From Pseudomonadota bacterium (GTDB lineage Bacteria; Pseudomonadota; Alphaproteobacteria; Rhizobiales; Rhizobiaceae), in assembly GCA_023399635.1 (NCBI GenBank), contig JAEWOP010000255.1, forward strand, positions 1 through 14,339: 14,339 nucleotides of DNA. Reading direction: 5' to 3'. The notes below the pieces were generated by a model. The model was not told where the DNA came from. It searched no databases and saw only the letters and a program-made list of their open reading frames with translations. The translations under genes and the position numbers were made by a program. Of this stretch, positions 1 through 6,456 are shown in pieces; position 1 is the first letter of the stretch; every line of letters begins with the position of its first letter.

Positions 1-624
1 CTCGACGCCCTTCGCAAGCGGGTGCGGGCCGATCATCGGCACCTGACGCTGACTGGCCTCTACAACGTGCTGGAGCGGCTGAAAGGCGGCGCCAGTCCCG
101 ACGATCTCGATACGAAGGAGCGCCGCATCTTCGGTGACGGCCTCGTGCTGATCCTGAAGGAACTGCACGAAAAGCTCGATCAAGCCGTGGCGGAGGCCTA
201 TGGCTGGCCGGTGGACCTGGCGGAAGAGGAGGTGCTGGCCCGCCTTGTTGCGCTCAACAAGGAGCGGGCGAAGGAGGAAAGGCGTGGCCTCGTGCGCTGG
301 CTGCGCCCCGATTACCAGATCCCGCGCTTCGGCTCGGCCAGGGAAAAGGAAGAGCAGCTGGAAGCCGATCTTGGCGAAGCGATCCTTGCCGCCGTTTCCG
401 GCCCAAAGCCGAGCTTCCCGGCCGACGAGCGAGACCAGACGCCGGCCGTCCTGCACCAGTTGATGGAAGCGGACGGCGCCGTCGATGCGCTCGCCATCGC
501 CTCATCCTTCAAGCAGGGCCGCAAGTGCCTGCCGGCCGTTCAGGCGGTGCTTGCCTCGCTCTTCCGCATGGGGCTCGTCTCCACCAGTGACGGCAAACGC
601 TTCGCCTTCCGCCGCGCGGCCTGA
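1..624 (+). CDS. C-terminal part of a class I SAM-dependent DNA methyltransferase-like protein (partial, 5' end outside window)
   Basis: The reading frame is open from base 1 (L-D-A-L-R-K-R...), so the gene begins upstream and only its last 207 residues are visible; the GTG at 22 is not a credible start. The visible segment resembles the C-terminal region of large bacterial N6-adenine DNA methyltransferases related to type II restriction-methylases: a 'LTLTGLYNVLERL' helix, a 'AYGWPVDL' motif, 'LVALNKERA' and then 'GLVRWLRPDYQ' around residues 60-105. I recognise this from memory of the family. The last 60 residues look like a small winged-helix or specificity domain (inference). No catalytic NPPY or SAM motif is visible because those would lie upstream. 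The stop TGA is 12 bases from the convergent permease stop. Whether a restriction or defence locus lies to the left cannot be told from here. Confidence 0.75.
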   Translation, partial: LDALRKRVRADHRHLTLTGLYNVLERLKGGASPDDLDTKERRIFGDGLVLILKELHEKLDQAVAEAYGWPVDLAEEEVLARLVALNKERAKEERRGLVRWLRPDYQIPRFGSAREKEEQLEADLGEAILAAVSGPKPSFPADERDQTPAVLHQLMEADGAVDALAIASSFKQGRKCLPAVQAVLASLFRMGLVSTSDGKRFAFRRAA

Positions 625-636
625 CGTCTTTCGGGA

Positions 637-1380
637 TCAGATCAGCCGCACGGCTGCCGTGCCGATGATGATCAGGGCAACCGCGATCATCAGCGGCTTG
701 ACCGGCAGTCGCTTGACGATCAGCGCGCCGAAGGGGGCAGCCAGCACGCCGCCGACGATCAGGCCGATGGCGGAAGCGAGCTCCGACCAGCCGAGCGCGA
801 GGATGAAGGTGATCGAAATCACCGTGGTGACGGAAAATTCCGTCAGGTTGGTGGAGCCGATCACCTTTTTGAGGTCGTGGCCGCGGCCAAGAAGGCTGCT
901 CGTCACGATCGGCCCCCATCCGCCGCCACCCATGGCGTCGAGCAGGCCGCCCGCACCGCCGACATAGGGAATGATCCAGTCGTGCACGTCGCGCGGCCAT
1001 TTCGGCCGGAAGGCCTTGTAGAGGATGAAGATCCCGATGCCGATCAGGTAAAGGGACACGAGCGGCGCGATCATCTCGCCGTCGATGCTGGACAGGAGAT
1101 AGGCGCCGATTGCCCCGCCCAGCATGCCGGCCGGTGCCAGCCGCACCACCAGCCGCCAGTCCACATTGCGGTGGTAAAGGTGCGAAAGGCCGGAAGCGGC
1201 CGTGGTAAAGCATTCGGTCACATGGGTCATGGCGCTTGCCACCGCCGGCGGCACGCCAACGGCGAGCAGGCTTGTTGTTGCCAGCACGCCAAAGGCCATG
1301 CCGAGCGCCCCGTCGACGATCTGCGCCAGAAAGCCGATCAGCATGAAGGTCAGGAAATCGGAGGTCAGAAAATCAAGCAT
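637..1380 (-). CDS. Sulfite exporter TauE/SafE family (DUF81) membrane permease
   Basis: This is a 247-residue, very hydrophobic protein with about eight predicted membrane segments, the usual size for TauE/SafE permeases. It shows the family's internal duplication. The first half carries 'GFLAQIVDGALGMAFG' (residues about 16-31) and 'THVTECFTTAASG'; the second half carries the matching 'GGAGGLLDAMGGGGWGP' (about 141-157) and 'TNLTEFSVTT'. The family is thought to move sulfur-containing organic or inorganic anions such as sulfite, sulfoacetate or sulfolactate across the inner membrane; the substrate here is unknown. The ATG is preceded by GAGGGG with nine bases between. It lies 98 bases downstream of a small secreted-protein gene on the same strand, so the two may share a transcript. 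Confidence 0.9.
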   Translation of the reverse strand: MLDFLTSDFLTFMLIGFLAQIVDGALGMAFGVLATTSLLAVGVPPAVASAMTHVTECFTTAASGLSHLYHRNVDWRLVVRLAPAGMLGGAIGAYLLSSIDGEMIAPLVSLYLIGIGIFILYKAFRPKWPRDVHDWIIPYVGGAGGLLDAMGGGGWGPIVTSSLLGRGHDLKKVIGSTNLTEFSVTTVISITFILALGWSELASAIGLIVGGVLAAPFGALIVKRLPVKPLMIAVALIIIGTAAVRLI

Positions 1381-1421
1381 TCAAACAAGCCCCTCAGGCG
1401 TTGAAGCCGCCACCAATCCAC

Positions 1422-1447
1422 CGCCTGCGCGAAAAGTTCCGCAGGCG
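1422..1447 (-). repeat. Intergenic hairpin between the small secreted-protein gene and the TauE/SafE gene
   Basis: A perfect 8-bp inverted repeat, CGCCTGCG at 1422-1429 and CGCAGGCG at 1440-1447, can extend inward through GAA/TTC with one bulged C. It sits in the 98-base gap between two same-strand genes. No run of T follows on the minus strand, so it is not a classical intrinsic terminator. It could act as an RNA-stability or processing element; that is inference. Confidence 0.45.
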
Positions 1448-1478
1448 CATTCACAAGGCTGCCGGGAAGGCGAGCCCT

Positions 1479-1805
1479 TCATCGCTCTGCCGGCGTCACG
1501 CGCAGATGATCCCCGGAAAGCTCGCTGCCAAGCTCCACTGTCTCGCTCTGCTTGTCCATCACGCAGATATGGCTGATCGCGGCGTCGGCGCCCTTGGCCT
1601 TGCCGGTAACGATGGCGAGCCCGAAGCGCTCGCTGCCGAAGGGATCGACAAGGGCGCGCGGGGCCTCGATCATGTCGGCCGCTGCCGCGAGGCACTTCTC
1701 CTCGACGGTCCTTGCGAATTCTTCCCATGCGTCGCCGGAAGCGGCGAACGCGCTGCCGGCTGCGAGAAGAAGGGCGAGGGCAGCAAGCATGGCGCGGTGT
1801 GGCAT
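1479..1805 (-). CDS. Small secreted protein of unknown function (108 aa)
   Basis: The protein begins M-P-H-R-A-M followed by a hydrophobic stretch (about residues 7-16) and an A-F-A site near residue 21, a clear Sec signal peptide. The mature part is about 87 residues with two cysteines (C38 and C81) that could form a disulfide in the periplasm. A central 'VDPFGSERFGLAIVTG' segment looks conserved in style with short hypothetical rhizobial proteins, but I cannot name a family. The frame is open further upstream to 1976; I chose the ATG at 1805 because the signal peptide starts there and GGAG lies about ten bases before it. It is divergent from the superoxide dismutase gene and probably co-transcribed with the TauE/SafE gene. 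Confidence 0.7.
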   Translation of the reverse strand: MPHRAMLAALALLLAAGSAFAASGDAWEEFARTVEEKCLAAAADMIEAPRALVDPFGSERFGLAIVTGKAKGADAAISHICVMDKQSETVELGSELSGDHLRVTPAER

Positions 1806-1916
1806 GGTCGGCTCCGGTCTGGGTGCAGGTGTGTTTCCCGGCAGCGGAGAGTGCCGCAAGTCTTTGCCCCGTTCCACCTCATTTTTGGCAAGCGGCCCGT
1901 TGCCTCGCGTGCGCTT

Positions 1917-1930
1917 GGAACCTATGTTCC
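1917..1930. promoter_or_regulatory. 14-bp palindrome GGAAC-N4-GTTCC upstream of sodB
   Basis: A perfect inverted repeat (GGAAC at 1917-1921, GTTCC at 1926-1930) lies about 45 bases before the sodB start, in the divergent gap with the small secreted-protein gene. It could be an operator. GGAAC is also the -35 element of alphaproteobacterial general-stress (EcfG/RpoE2) promoters, but the expected CGTT 16-17 bases downstream is only matched as CGCT (1938-1941), so that reading is weak. Confidence 0.3.
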
Positions 1931-1974
1931 GGCTCGACGCTATTGACGGTGTTTTGCCGAAAAGGAGTAAGACC

Positions 1975-2577
1975 ATGGCCTTCGAACTTCCCGAACTTCC
2001 CTATGCCTATGATGCTCTCTCACCTTACATGTCGGCCGAGACGCTGGAATACCACCACGACAAGCACCACAAGGCCTATGTCGACACCGGCAACAAGCTC
2101 GCTTCCGAAGCAGGCATGGGCGATCTGTCGGTCGAGCAGGTGATCAAGAAGTCCTACGGCACCCACCAGACGCTCTTCAACAATGCTGGCCAGCACTACA
2201 ACCACATCCACTTCTGGAACTGGATGAAGAAGGATGGCGGCGGCACCAAGATCCCGGGCGTGCTGCAGCAGGCAATCGACAGCGATCTTGGCGGCTACGA
2301 CAAGTTCAAGTCGGACTTCATTGCTGCCGGCACCACGCAGTTCGGCTCCGGCTGGGCCTGGCTCTCGGTCAAGAACGGCAAGCTGGAAATCTCCAAGACC
2401 CCGAACGGCGAGAACCCGCTGGTCCACGGTGCTGACCCGATCCTCGGCGTCGATGTGTGGGAGCATTCCTACTACATCGACTACCGCAACGCGCGTCCGA
2501 AGTATCTCGAAGCCTTCGTCGACAACCTGATCAACTGGGATTACGTTCTCGAGCGCTACGAAGCCGCCACGAAGTAA
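1975..2577 (+). CDS. sodB: Iron/manganese superoxide dismutase
   Basis: This 200-residue protein covers the whole Fe/Mn superoxide dismutase fold, which converts superoxide to hydrogen peroxide and oxygen. The metal ligands expected by alignment to E. coli SodB are present: H27 ('EYHHDKHH'), H77 ('YNHIHFWN'), D160 and H164 ('DVWEHSYY'). Q73 in 'NNAGQ' is at the position where iron-type enzymes keep the active-site glutamine. Rhizobial homologues can use either metal, so metal choice is not certain from sequence. There is no signal peptide, so it acts in the cytoplasm. The ATG at 1975 follows AAAGGAG at 1961-1967 with ideal spacing; the frame extends upstream but that part is not coding in style. 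A strong terminator follows at once. Confidence 0.96.
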   Translation: MAFELPELPYAYDALSPYMSAETLEYHHDKHHKAYVDTGNKLASEAGMGDLSVEQVIKKSYGTHQTLFNNAGQHYNHIHFWNWMKKDGGGTKIPGVLQQAIDSDLGGYDKFKSDFIAAGTTQFGSGWAWLSVKNGKLEISKTPNGENPLVHGADPILGVDVWEHSYYIDYRNARPKYLEAFVDNLINWDYVLERYEAATK

Positions 2578-2599
2578 TTCCTGCCCAGGTAGAACAGGA

Positions 2600-2630
2600 A
2601 AGGGCTCCGGTTGCCGCCGGAGCCCTTTTT
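2600..2630 (+). terminator. Rho-independent terminator after sodB
   Basis: An 11-bp perfect stem (AAGGGCTCCGG at 2600-2610 pairing with CCGGAGCCCTT at 2617-2627) closes a 6-base loop and runs into T's at 2626-2630, 23 bases after the sodB stop. On the other strand the stem is followed by CCCTTTCCT, so it may also end the convergent lipoprotein transcript, less strongly. Confidence 0.92.
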
Positions 2631-2637
2631 CTTATGC

Positions 2638-3252
2638 TCAGTAGCCGGGCGCGAACTGCGCTGTCGGGTTCTGCCGGAAGAAGGCCAGATCCCGCTCGGC
2701 CTCGCTCAGCTCATAACCCATGTCATCGGCTTCCCGGCGCATGCGGCGCCGGTCCCGCTCCAGATCGTCGATCCGGTCGCGGATGGCGCGGCGGTCCTTG
2801 CCCTCCGCCTTCTTCATGTCGTCATGCAGCTTGTCGGCCTCGTATTCCTTCGAGCTGGCGCTGGAATTGAGCGAATTGATGCGCGAGCGCAGGTCGTGAA
2901 CCCGCTTGCCAAGGCTGTAGCCACGCATGAAGTCGGAGTTGAGCTCCGGCGGGCAGACATTGTGGTAGGCGCCGCCGGCTTCTCCGGCCGAGGCACCATT
3001 CAGGGGCGTGCAATAGCGGCGCAGCCCCGCCTGATATCCCTCATACCAGCGCGTCTGGTCCGGAACCGCTCCGCTCTTGGCGCAGGAGCGCACGTGATCG
3101 GCAAACCGGCTTTGCGGGTTGTAGCCGGCCGCGCCGTCCGTATCGCCCACCACGGCCCAGTCGGCAACGCGGCATTCTTCCTTCGACATGGTGTTGCAGC
3201 CGGCAAGCGTCGTCACGACGACCGCCAGGCCAGCCAATGCCAGGTAACGCAT
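2638..3252 (-). CDS. DUF2799-like outer-membrane or periplasmic lipoprotein
   Basis: The 204-residue protein starts with a lipoprotein signal: hydrophobic residues 4-15, then the lipobox L-A-G-C with the lipidated cysteine at C19. There is no aspartate at +2 (the sequence is C-N-T), so outer-membrane sorting is expected. The middle carries 'CRVADWAVVGDTDGAAG' (from C27), 'WYEGYQAGLRRYCTP' and a 'GYSLG' segment, the pattern of DUF2799 proteins. Residues about 118-192 form a charged helical region with 'DLRSRINSLNSS' and 'DDLERDRRRMRRE', probably a coiled coil. Cysteines C27, C57, C81 and C100 could form disulfides. The function of the family is unknown. The start is supported by AGGGGG about eight bases upstream. 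It is divergent from the metallophosphoesterase gene and convergent with sodB. Confidence 0.85.
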   Translation of the reverse strand: MRYLALAGLAVVVTTLAGCNTMSKEECRVADWAVVGDTDGAAGYNPQSRFADHVRSCAKSGAVPDQTRWYEGYQAGLRRYCTPLNGASAGEAGGAYHNVCPPELNSDFMRGYSLGKRVHDLRSRINSLNSSASSKEYEADKLHDDMKKAEGKDRRAIRDRIDDLERDRRRMRREADDMGYELSEAERDLAFFRQNPTAQFAPGY

Positions 3253-3384
3253 AGGTCATCCCCCTGTTCTTTCCCCAAGGTAAAAAAAGCATGAATCACG
3301 CCGGATGACCAGTGGTTGTAGGAGGGTCGTTTTGCAGCCCGTCTGTCACACACCTGTCAGGATCCGCTGGTCTAGAGGTGCTTC

Positions 3385-4248
3385 ATGCGCCACCCCGAGT
3401 CCCACATGCCTCACGACACGCCCCTGATCCGCTTCGGCGCCATCGCCGACCCGCAATACGCGCCGCTGCCGCCCAATCTCCAGCTGAACCGCTACTTCGC
3501 CAAAAGCCTCGAGAAACTCGATGAAGCAATCGCCGTCTTCAACGCAGAGGACCTCTCCTTCGTGGTGACGCTTGGCGATCTCGTCGACCGCGGCTTCGAG
3601 AATTTCGGTGCCGTTCTCGCCCGCTACGCGCCGCTGCACCACGAAAACATCCTGCTGCCCGGCAATCATGATTTCCTGGTGGCGCCGGAGGAATTGTCGC
3701 AGGTGCATGCGAGGCTTTCGATGCCGGCGCCCTATCACCATTTTTCCCGCTGCGGCCTGCGTTTCGTGGTCATCGACGGCAACGAGGAAAGCCTGTTTGC
3801 CACGCCCGAAGACACTCCGGCACACAAGAGGGCGCATGCCCGGCTGAAGGCGCTGGAAACGGCCGGTGCCGCCAATGCCCAGAGCTGGAATGGCGGCATC
3901 AGCCAGGAGCAGGCGGCCTGGCTCGCCAACGTGCTCTCCGATGCCGCAGCTGCCGATGAGAAGGTGGTGGTCTTGGGCCATTACCCGCTCTACCCGCCAA
4001 ACGACCACAATCTCTGGGACTGGCAGCAACTGGTGGACCTGTTCGAGCGCTCCGGCAACGTGGTCGCTTATCTCAACGGCCACAACCATGCCGGCAATCT
4101 CGGCCGTCACGGCACCACCTGGTACGTCAACCTCAAGGGCATGGTGGATACGGAGCGGGAGAATGCCTTCGCCATTGCCGAGGTCTTTGCCGACCGGCTG
4201 GTAATCACCGGCTTCGGTCGCGAGGAAAGCCGCAGTCTTCCCTTCTAG
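3385..4248 (+). CDS. Calcineurin-like metallophosphoesterase, Mn2+-dependent ADP-ribose/CDP-alcohol diphosphatase type
   Basis: This 287-residue cytosolic protein holds all metal-binding motifs of the calcineurin-like phosphoesterase fold: D22-x-Q24 ('ADPQYA'), G64-D65-x-x-D68, G93-N94-H95-D96, G198-H199 and G232-H233-N-H235. A glutamine in the first motif instead of the usual histidine, together with 'RFVVIDGNEES' (126-136), 'WNGGISQEQAAWL' (168-180) and 'LWDW', fits the ADPRibase-Mn family. Known members split ADP-ribose, CDP-choline or cyclic ADP-ribose into nucleoside monophosphate and a phosphoester. The true substrate here is inferred only from family. The ATG at 3385 has AGAGG six bases upstream; an alternative ATG lies at 3406. 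The gene ends tail to tail with the WYL regulator, sharing bases of the two stop codons. Confidence 0.85.
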   Translation: MRHPESHMPHDTPLIRFGAIADPQYAPLPPNLQLNRYFAKSLEKLDEAIAVFNAEDLSFVVTLGDLVDRGFENFGAVLARYAPLHHENILLPGNHDFLVAPEELSQVHARLSMPAPYHHFSRCGLRFVVIDGNEESLFATPEDTPAHKRAHARLKALETAGAANAQSWNGGISQEQAAWLANVLSDAAAADEKVVVLGHYPLYPPNDHNLWDWQQLVDLFERSGNVVAYLNGHNHAGNLGRHGTTWYVNLKGMVDTERENAFAIAEVFADRLVITGFGREESRSLPF

Positions 4249-4940
4249 GCAGCGCCGGCATTCACCTGCCAGCCATCGATCCAGAGCTTGCGCAACCGGT
4301 CGCCGTCACCCCGAAAGGTTTCGTCGGCCAGATCGCAATGCTCCACCCGATCCGTGCGGAAATTGCGAATGGCCTGTCGCAGTTCGCACCAGGCAACGAT
4401 AGTGGCCGCCTGCGAGTAATAGATGAGCGCGATCGGCCGGATCATCCGCTCCGTCAGCCGCCCCAGCTCGTCGCGATAATCGAGCAGAAGCTTCTGCTCG
4501 TCACGGATGGCGCGGCGAACGATCGCCAGGTCTACGGCTTCCGGCGCCGGTGCGCTGCTGCCCCAGGCATGGAGCGCATTGGCGGAGAATGTGGCCGCCA
4601 GCGGCGCCGGCACTGCGGCGGCAATCTTCCGGTTCACCTGCCTGGCTGCCTGCCGCAGGCCGGTGTCGCCCGTCCGTTCCAGAAGCGCCAGCGCAAGCAC
4701 AATCGCCTCCGTTTCCTCCACGGTCAGCATCAGCGGCGGCAGGGTGAAGCCCGGCCGCAGGATATAGCCGACGCCGCGGCCGCCCTCCACCGGTACCCGC
4801 ATGGCCTGAAGCTCCGCGATGTCGCGGTAGATGGAGCGCACCGTCACCTCCAGCTGGGCCGCGATCTGTGCTGCCGTTATCGGGTGGCGGGCGACCCGCA
4901 GGATCTGGATGATCTCGAACAGGCGCGATGCCTTGCGCAT
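4245..4940 (-). CDS. WYL-domain transcriptional regulator (YafY type, N-terminal HTH)
   Basis: The 231-residue protein has an N-terminal winged helix-turn-helix (residues about 4-60, with 'ITAAQIAAQLEVTVRSIYRDIAEL' as the DNA-reading part and 'GRGVGYIL' as the wing). A linker with 'LPPLMLTVEETEAIVLAL' follows, and then a WYL ligand-binding domain (about 135-215). The family's 'LRxFRxDRV' signature appears as 'IRNFRTDRV' at 191-199, while the W-Y-L triplet itself is replaced by I-Y-Y (173-175). Such proteins usually sense a small ligand and repress or activate a neighbouring gene. Here the divergent neighbour is a LysE-type exporter, 132 bases away, with an inverted repeat in the gap, so it probably controls that gene and itself. 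Its stop codon overlaps that of the facing phosphoesterase gene. Confidence 0.92.
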   Translation of the reverse strand: MRKASRLFEIIQILRVARHPITAAQIAAQLEVTVRSIYRDIAELQAMRVPVEGGRGVGYILRPGFTLPPLMLTVEETEAIVLALALLERTGDTGLRQAARQVNRKIAAAVPAPLAATFSANALHAWGSSAPAPEAVDLAIVRRAIRDEQKLLLDYRDELGRLTERMIRPIALIYYSQAATIVAWCELRQAIRNFRTDRVEHCDLADETFRGDGDRLRKLWIDGWQVNAGAA

Positions 4941-4968
4941 GATTTTTCTGTTCCCCTGATGCGTCCTC

Positions 4969-4986
4969 CTGACACAACGCTGTCAG
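4969..4986. promoter_or_regulatory. Candidate operator of the WYL regulator: CTGACA-N6-TGTCAG
   Basis: A perfect 6-bp inverted repeat (CTGACA at 4969-4974, TGTCAG at 4981-4986) lies in the 132-base gap between the divergent regulator and exporter, 29 bases from the regulator start. A possible -10 element CTATAC for the exporter follows at 4997-5002. Half-sites are one helical turn (12 bases) apart, as expected for a dimeric winged-helix protein. The assignment is inference. Confidence 0.5.
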
Positions 4987-5072
4987 TTGGCCTTCGCTAT
5001 ACCGCCACGCATTCGGTGGGAAAACAAGCACCTGCGGCTTCCTCGGCCGGTGCGTGGCGATAGGAAACTGAC

Positions 5073-5714
5073 ATGACCTACGGCGAAAATCTCTGGCTCT
5101 TCTTCACCCTCCTGTTCGGCATCATCATCGTGCCGGGCATGGACATGATCTTCGTTCTCGCCAATTCGCTGTCACGCGGACGAGCGGCCGGGCTTGCCGC
5201 CACGGCCGGCATCATCGCCGGCGGCGTGGTGCATTCAGTCTATGGCGCTCTTGGTGTCGGACTGCTCACCCGCTTCATGCCGGTCCTGTTTACGCCGCTT
5301 CTCATTGCCGGCTCGCTCTACATGGCCTGGATTGGCATCACCCTGATGCGCAGCGCGATCGTCATAGCGGGAGTCGGTGGCGCCGGCGCGAGCAATCACT
5401 GGCAAGCCTTTCGCCGCGGCGCGCTCACCTGCCTGATGAACCCGAAGGCCTATCTTTTCATGCTGGCGATCTATCCGCAATTCCTGCGTCCGGACTTCGG
5501 GCCGCTGGCACCGCAGGCCGTGGTGATGGGCGCAATGACGGCGGCGACGCAGCTTGGCGTTTATGGGGGAATCGCGCTTGTGGCGGGGCTCGCCCGCCAA
5601 GCCATCGTAGGCAATGACCGTCTAACCATCTGGATTGGCCGCAGCGCGGGCCTGCTCCTCGTCGCCGTCTCGCTGGTTACCTTCTGGGAAGGCATCAAGG
5701 AGTGGCGCCTATGA
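5073..5714 (+). CDS. LysE/RhtB family amino-acid or metabolite exporter
   Basis: The 213-residue inner-membrane protein has six likely membrane segments and the family landmarks: 'IIIVPGMDMIFVLANSLSRGRAAGLAATAGIIAGG' spread over residues 17-51, then 'GSLYMAWIGITLMRS' (80-94) and 'FRRGALTCLMNPKAYLFMLAIYPQF' spread over 112-136. LysE/RhtB proteins expel amino acids such as lysine, homoserine, threonine or leucine using the proton gradient; the substrate cannot be read from sequence. It is transcribed away from the WYL regulator, which probably controls it. No convincing terminator follows; the next gene starts 134 bases on. Confidence 0.93.
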   Translation: MTYGENLWLFFTLLFGIIIVPGMDMIFVLANSLSRGRAAGLAATAGIIAGGVVHSVYGALGVGLLTRFMPVLFTPLLIAGSLYMAWIGITLMRSAIVIAGVGGAGASNHWQAFRRGALTCLMNPKAYLFMLAIYPQFLRPDFGPLAPQAVVMGAMTAATQLGVYGGIALVAGLARQAIVGNDRLTIWIGRSAGLLLVAVSLVTFWEGIKEWRL

Positions 5715-5848
5715 CGGAAACATGACATAGCCCGTTGATTCCCTTTCCCATTTCACAGCTTTGTTACTTTGTTCCAAGGGATGTGGAGGCCATGTTGCGG
5801 TGCGTCACCCGGCCGTCCGGCCAGCTTGAAATCATGGAGAATCGCTGC

Positions 5849-6292
5849 ATGCGTCTGAAGTCTCTCGCCCTCGCGACCGTTGTCGGCTGCCTCTGTCTCA
5901 CCGGCGCCTCGGCGCAAGAGGAGCCGCAGGCAGTCCGGCAGAACCTGATGAAGGGGATTGGCCAGTCCATGGGTGCGCTGGGCGCCATTGCCAAGGGCGA
6001 GAAGCCTTATGACGCAGCCGTGGTGCAAACGGCGCTGGAAACCATCAGCACCAACTCCAAGGCTTTTCCCGATCAGTTCCCGGCCGGCACGGAAACTGGT
6101 CTGGAAAGCGAAGCGGCTCCGGCGATTTGGGAGAACATGGCCGACTTCCGCGCCAAGTCGGACAAGCTCGCAAATGAAGCCGACACCCTGCTTGCCGCCA
6201 TGCCCGCCGATCAGGCTGCCGTCGGCGGCGCGATGAAGACCCTCGGGTCCACCTGCGGCGATTGCCATGAGACCTATCGCTTGAAGCGATAG
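5849..6292 (+). CDS. Cytochrome c' (first tandem copy)
   Basis: The 147-residue precursor has a Sec signal peptide (about residues 1-22, ending A-S-A) and a mature part of about 125 residues. That part is a predicted four-helix bundle with a C-terminal haem site C136-G-D-C139-H140 followed by R144, the hallmark arrangement of cytochrome c' (C-x-x-C-H-x-x-x-R). These periplasmic proteins carry a five-coordinate haem that binds NO and CO, and in several bacteria they protect against nitric oxide. The open frame extends back to 5735, but the signal peptide starts at 5849, GGAG lies nine bases before it, and the second copy has exactly the same length from the equivalent codon. A lipobox-like V-V-G-C at 11-14 exists, but a normal signal cleavage looks likelier. 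It shares about 95 of 147 residues with the next gene by eye. Confidence 0.9.
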   Translation: MRLKSLALATVVGCLCLTGASAQEEPQAVRQNLMKGIGQSMGALGAIAKGEKPYDAAVVQTALETISTNSKAFPDQFPAGTETGLESEAAPAIWENMADFRAKSDKLANEADTLLAAMPADQAAVGGAMKTLGSTCGDCHETYRLKR

Positions 6293-6456
6293 CGGTCCAT
6301 CGCGTTGTGATGTCTTCGGTCGAGCGGGGAGGTGCCTTGCTCGATCGAGGCTGCACCCCCATCACCGCCTTGTGATTTTCCCATTTCCGCTCTTGAAGAG
6401 CATCGTGTGCCGTCGCCAACCGTCGGCCACGCCGGCTATTTCGGAGGAAAATGCCC

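Noticed and set aside
1552..1974. Upstream extension of the superoxide dismutase frame
   Set aside because: It overlaps the minus-strand secreted-protein gene, has no family match, and the ATG at 1975 has an ideal ribosome site and the normal family N-terminus.
3346..4110. A 254-codon open frame antisense to the metallophosphoesterase
   Set aside because: The plus strand has all metal-binding motifs in order with a good ribosome site, so the antisense frame is a shadow.
5735..5748. Possible FNR/FixK box (TTGATT...) upstream of the first cytochrome c'
   Set aside because: Only the left half-site TTGA is present; the right half reads TTCC instead of TCAA.
5735..5848. Longer N-terminus for the first cytochrome c'
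   Set aside because: The signal peptide begins at 5849, GGAG is well placed for that codon, and the paralogue has exactly the same length from there. A GGAGG before the ATG at 5792 is only two bases away, too close.
6320..6344. Hairpin TCGAGC/GCTCGA after the first cytochrome c' as a terminator
   Set aside because: The stem is only six bases with a 13-base loop and no T-run; it is probably chance in GC-rich sequence.
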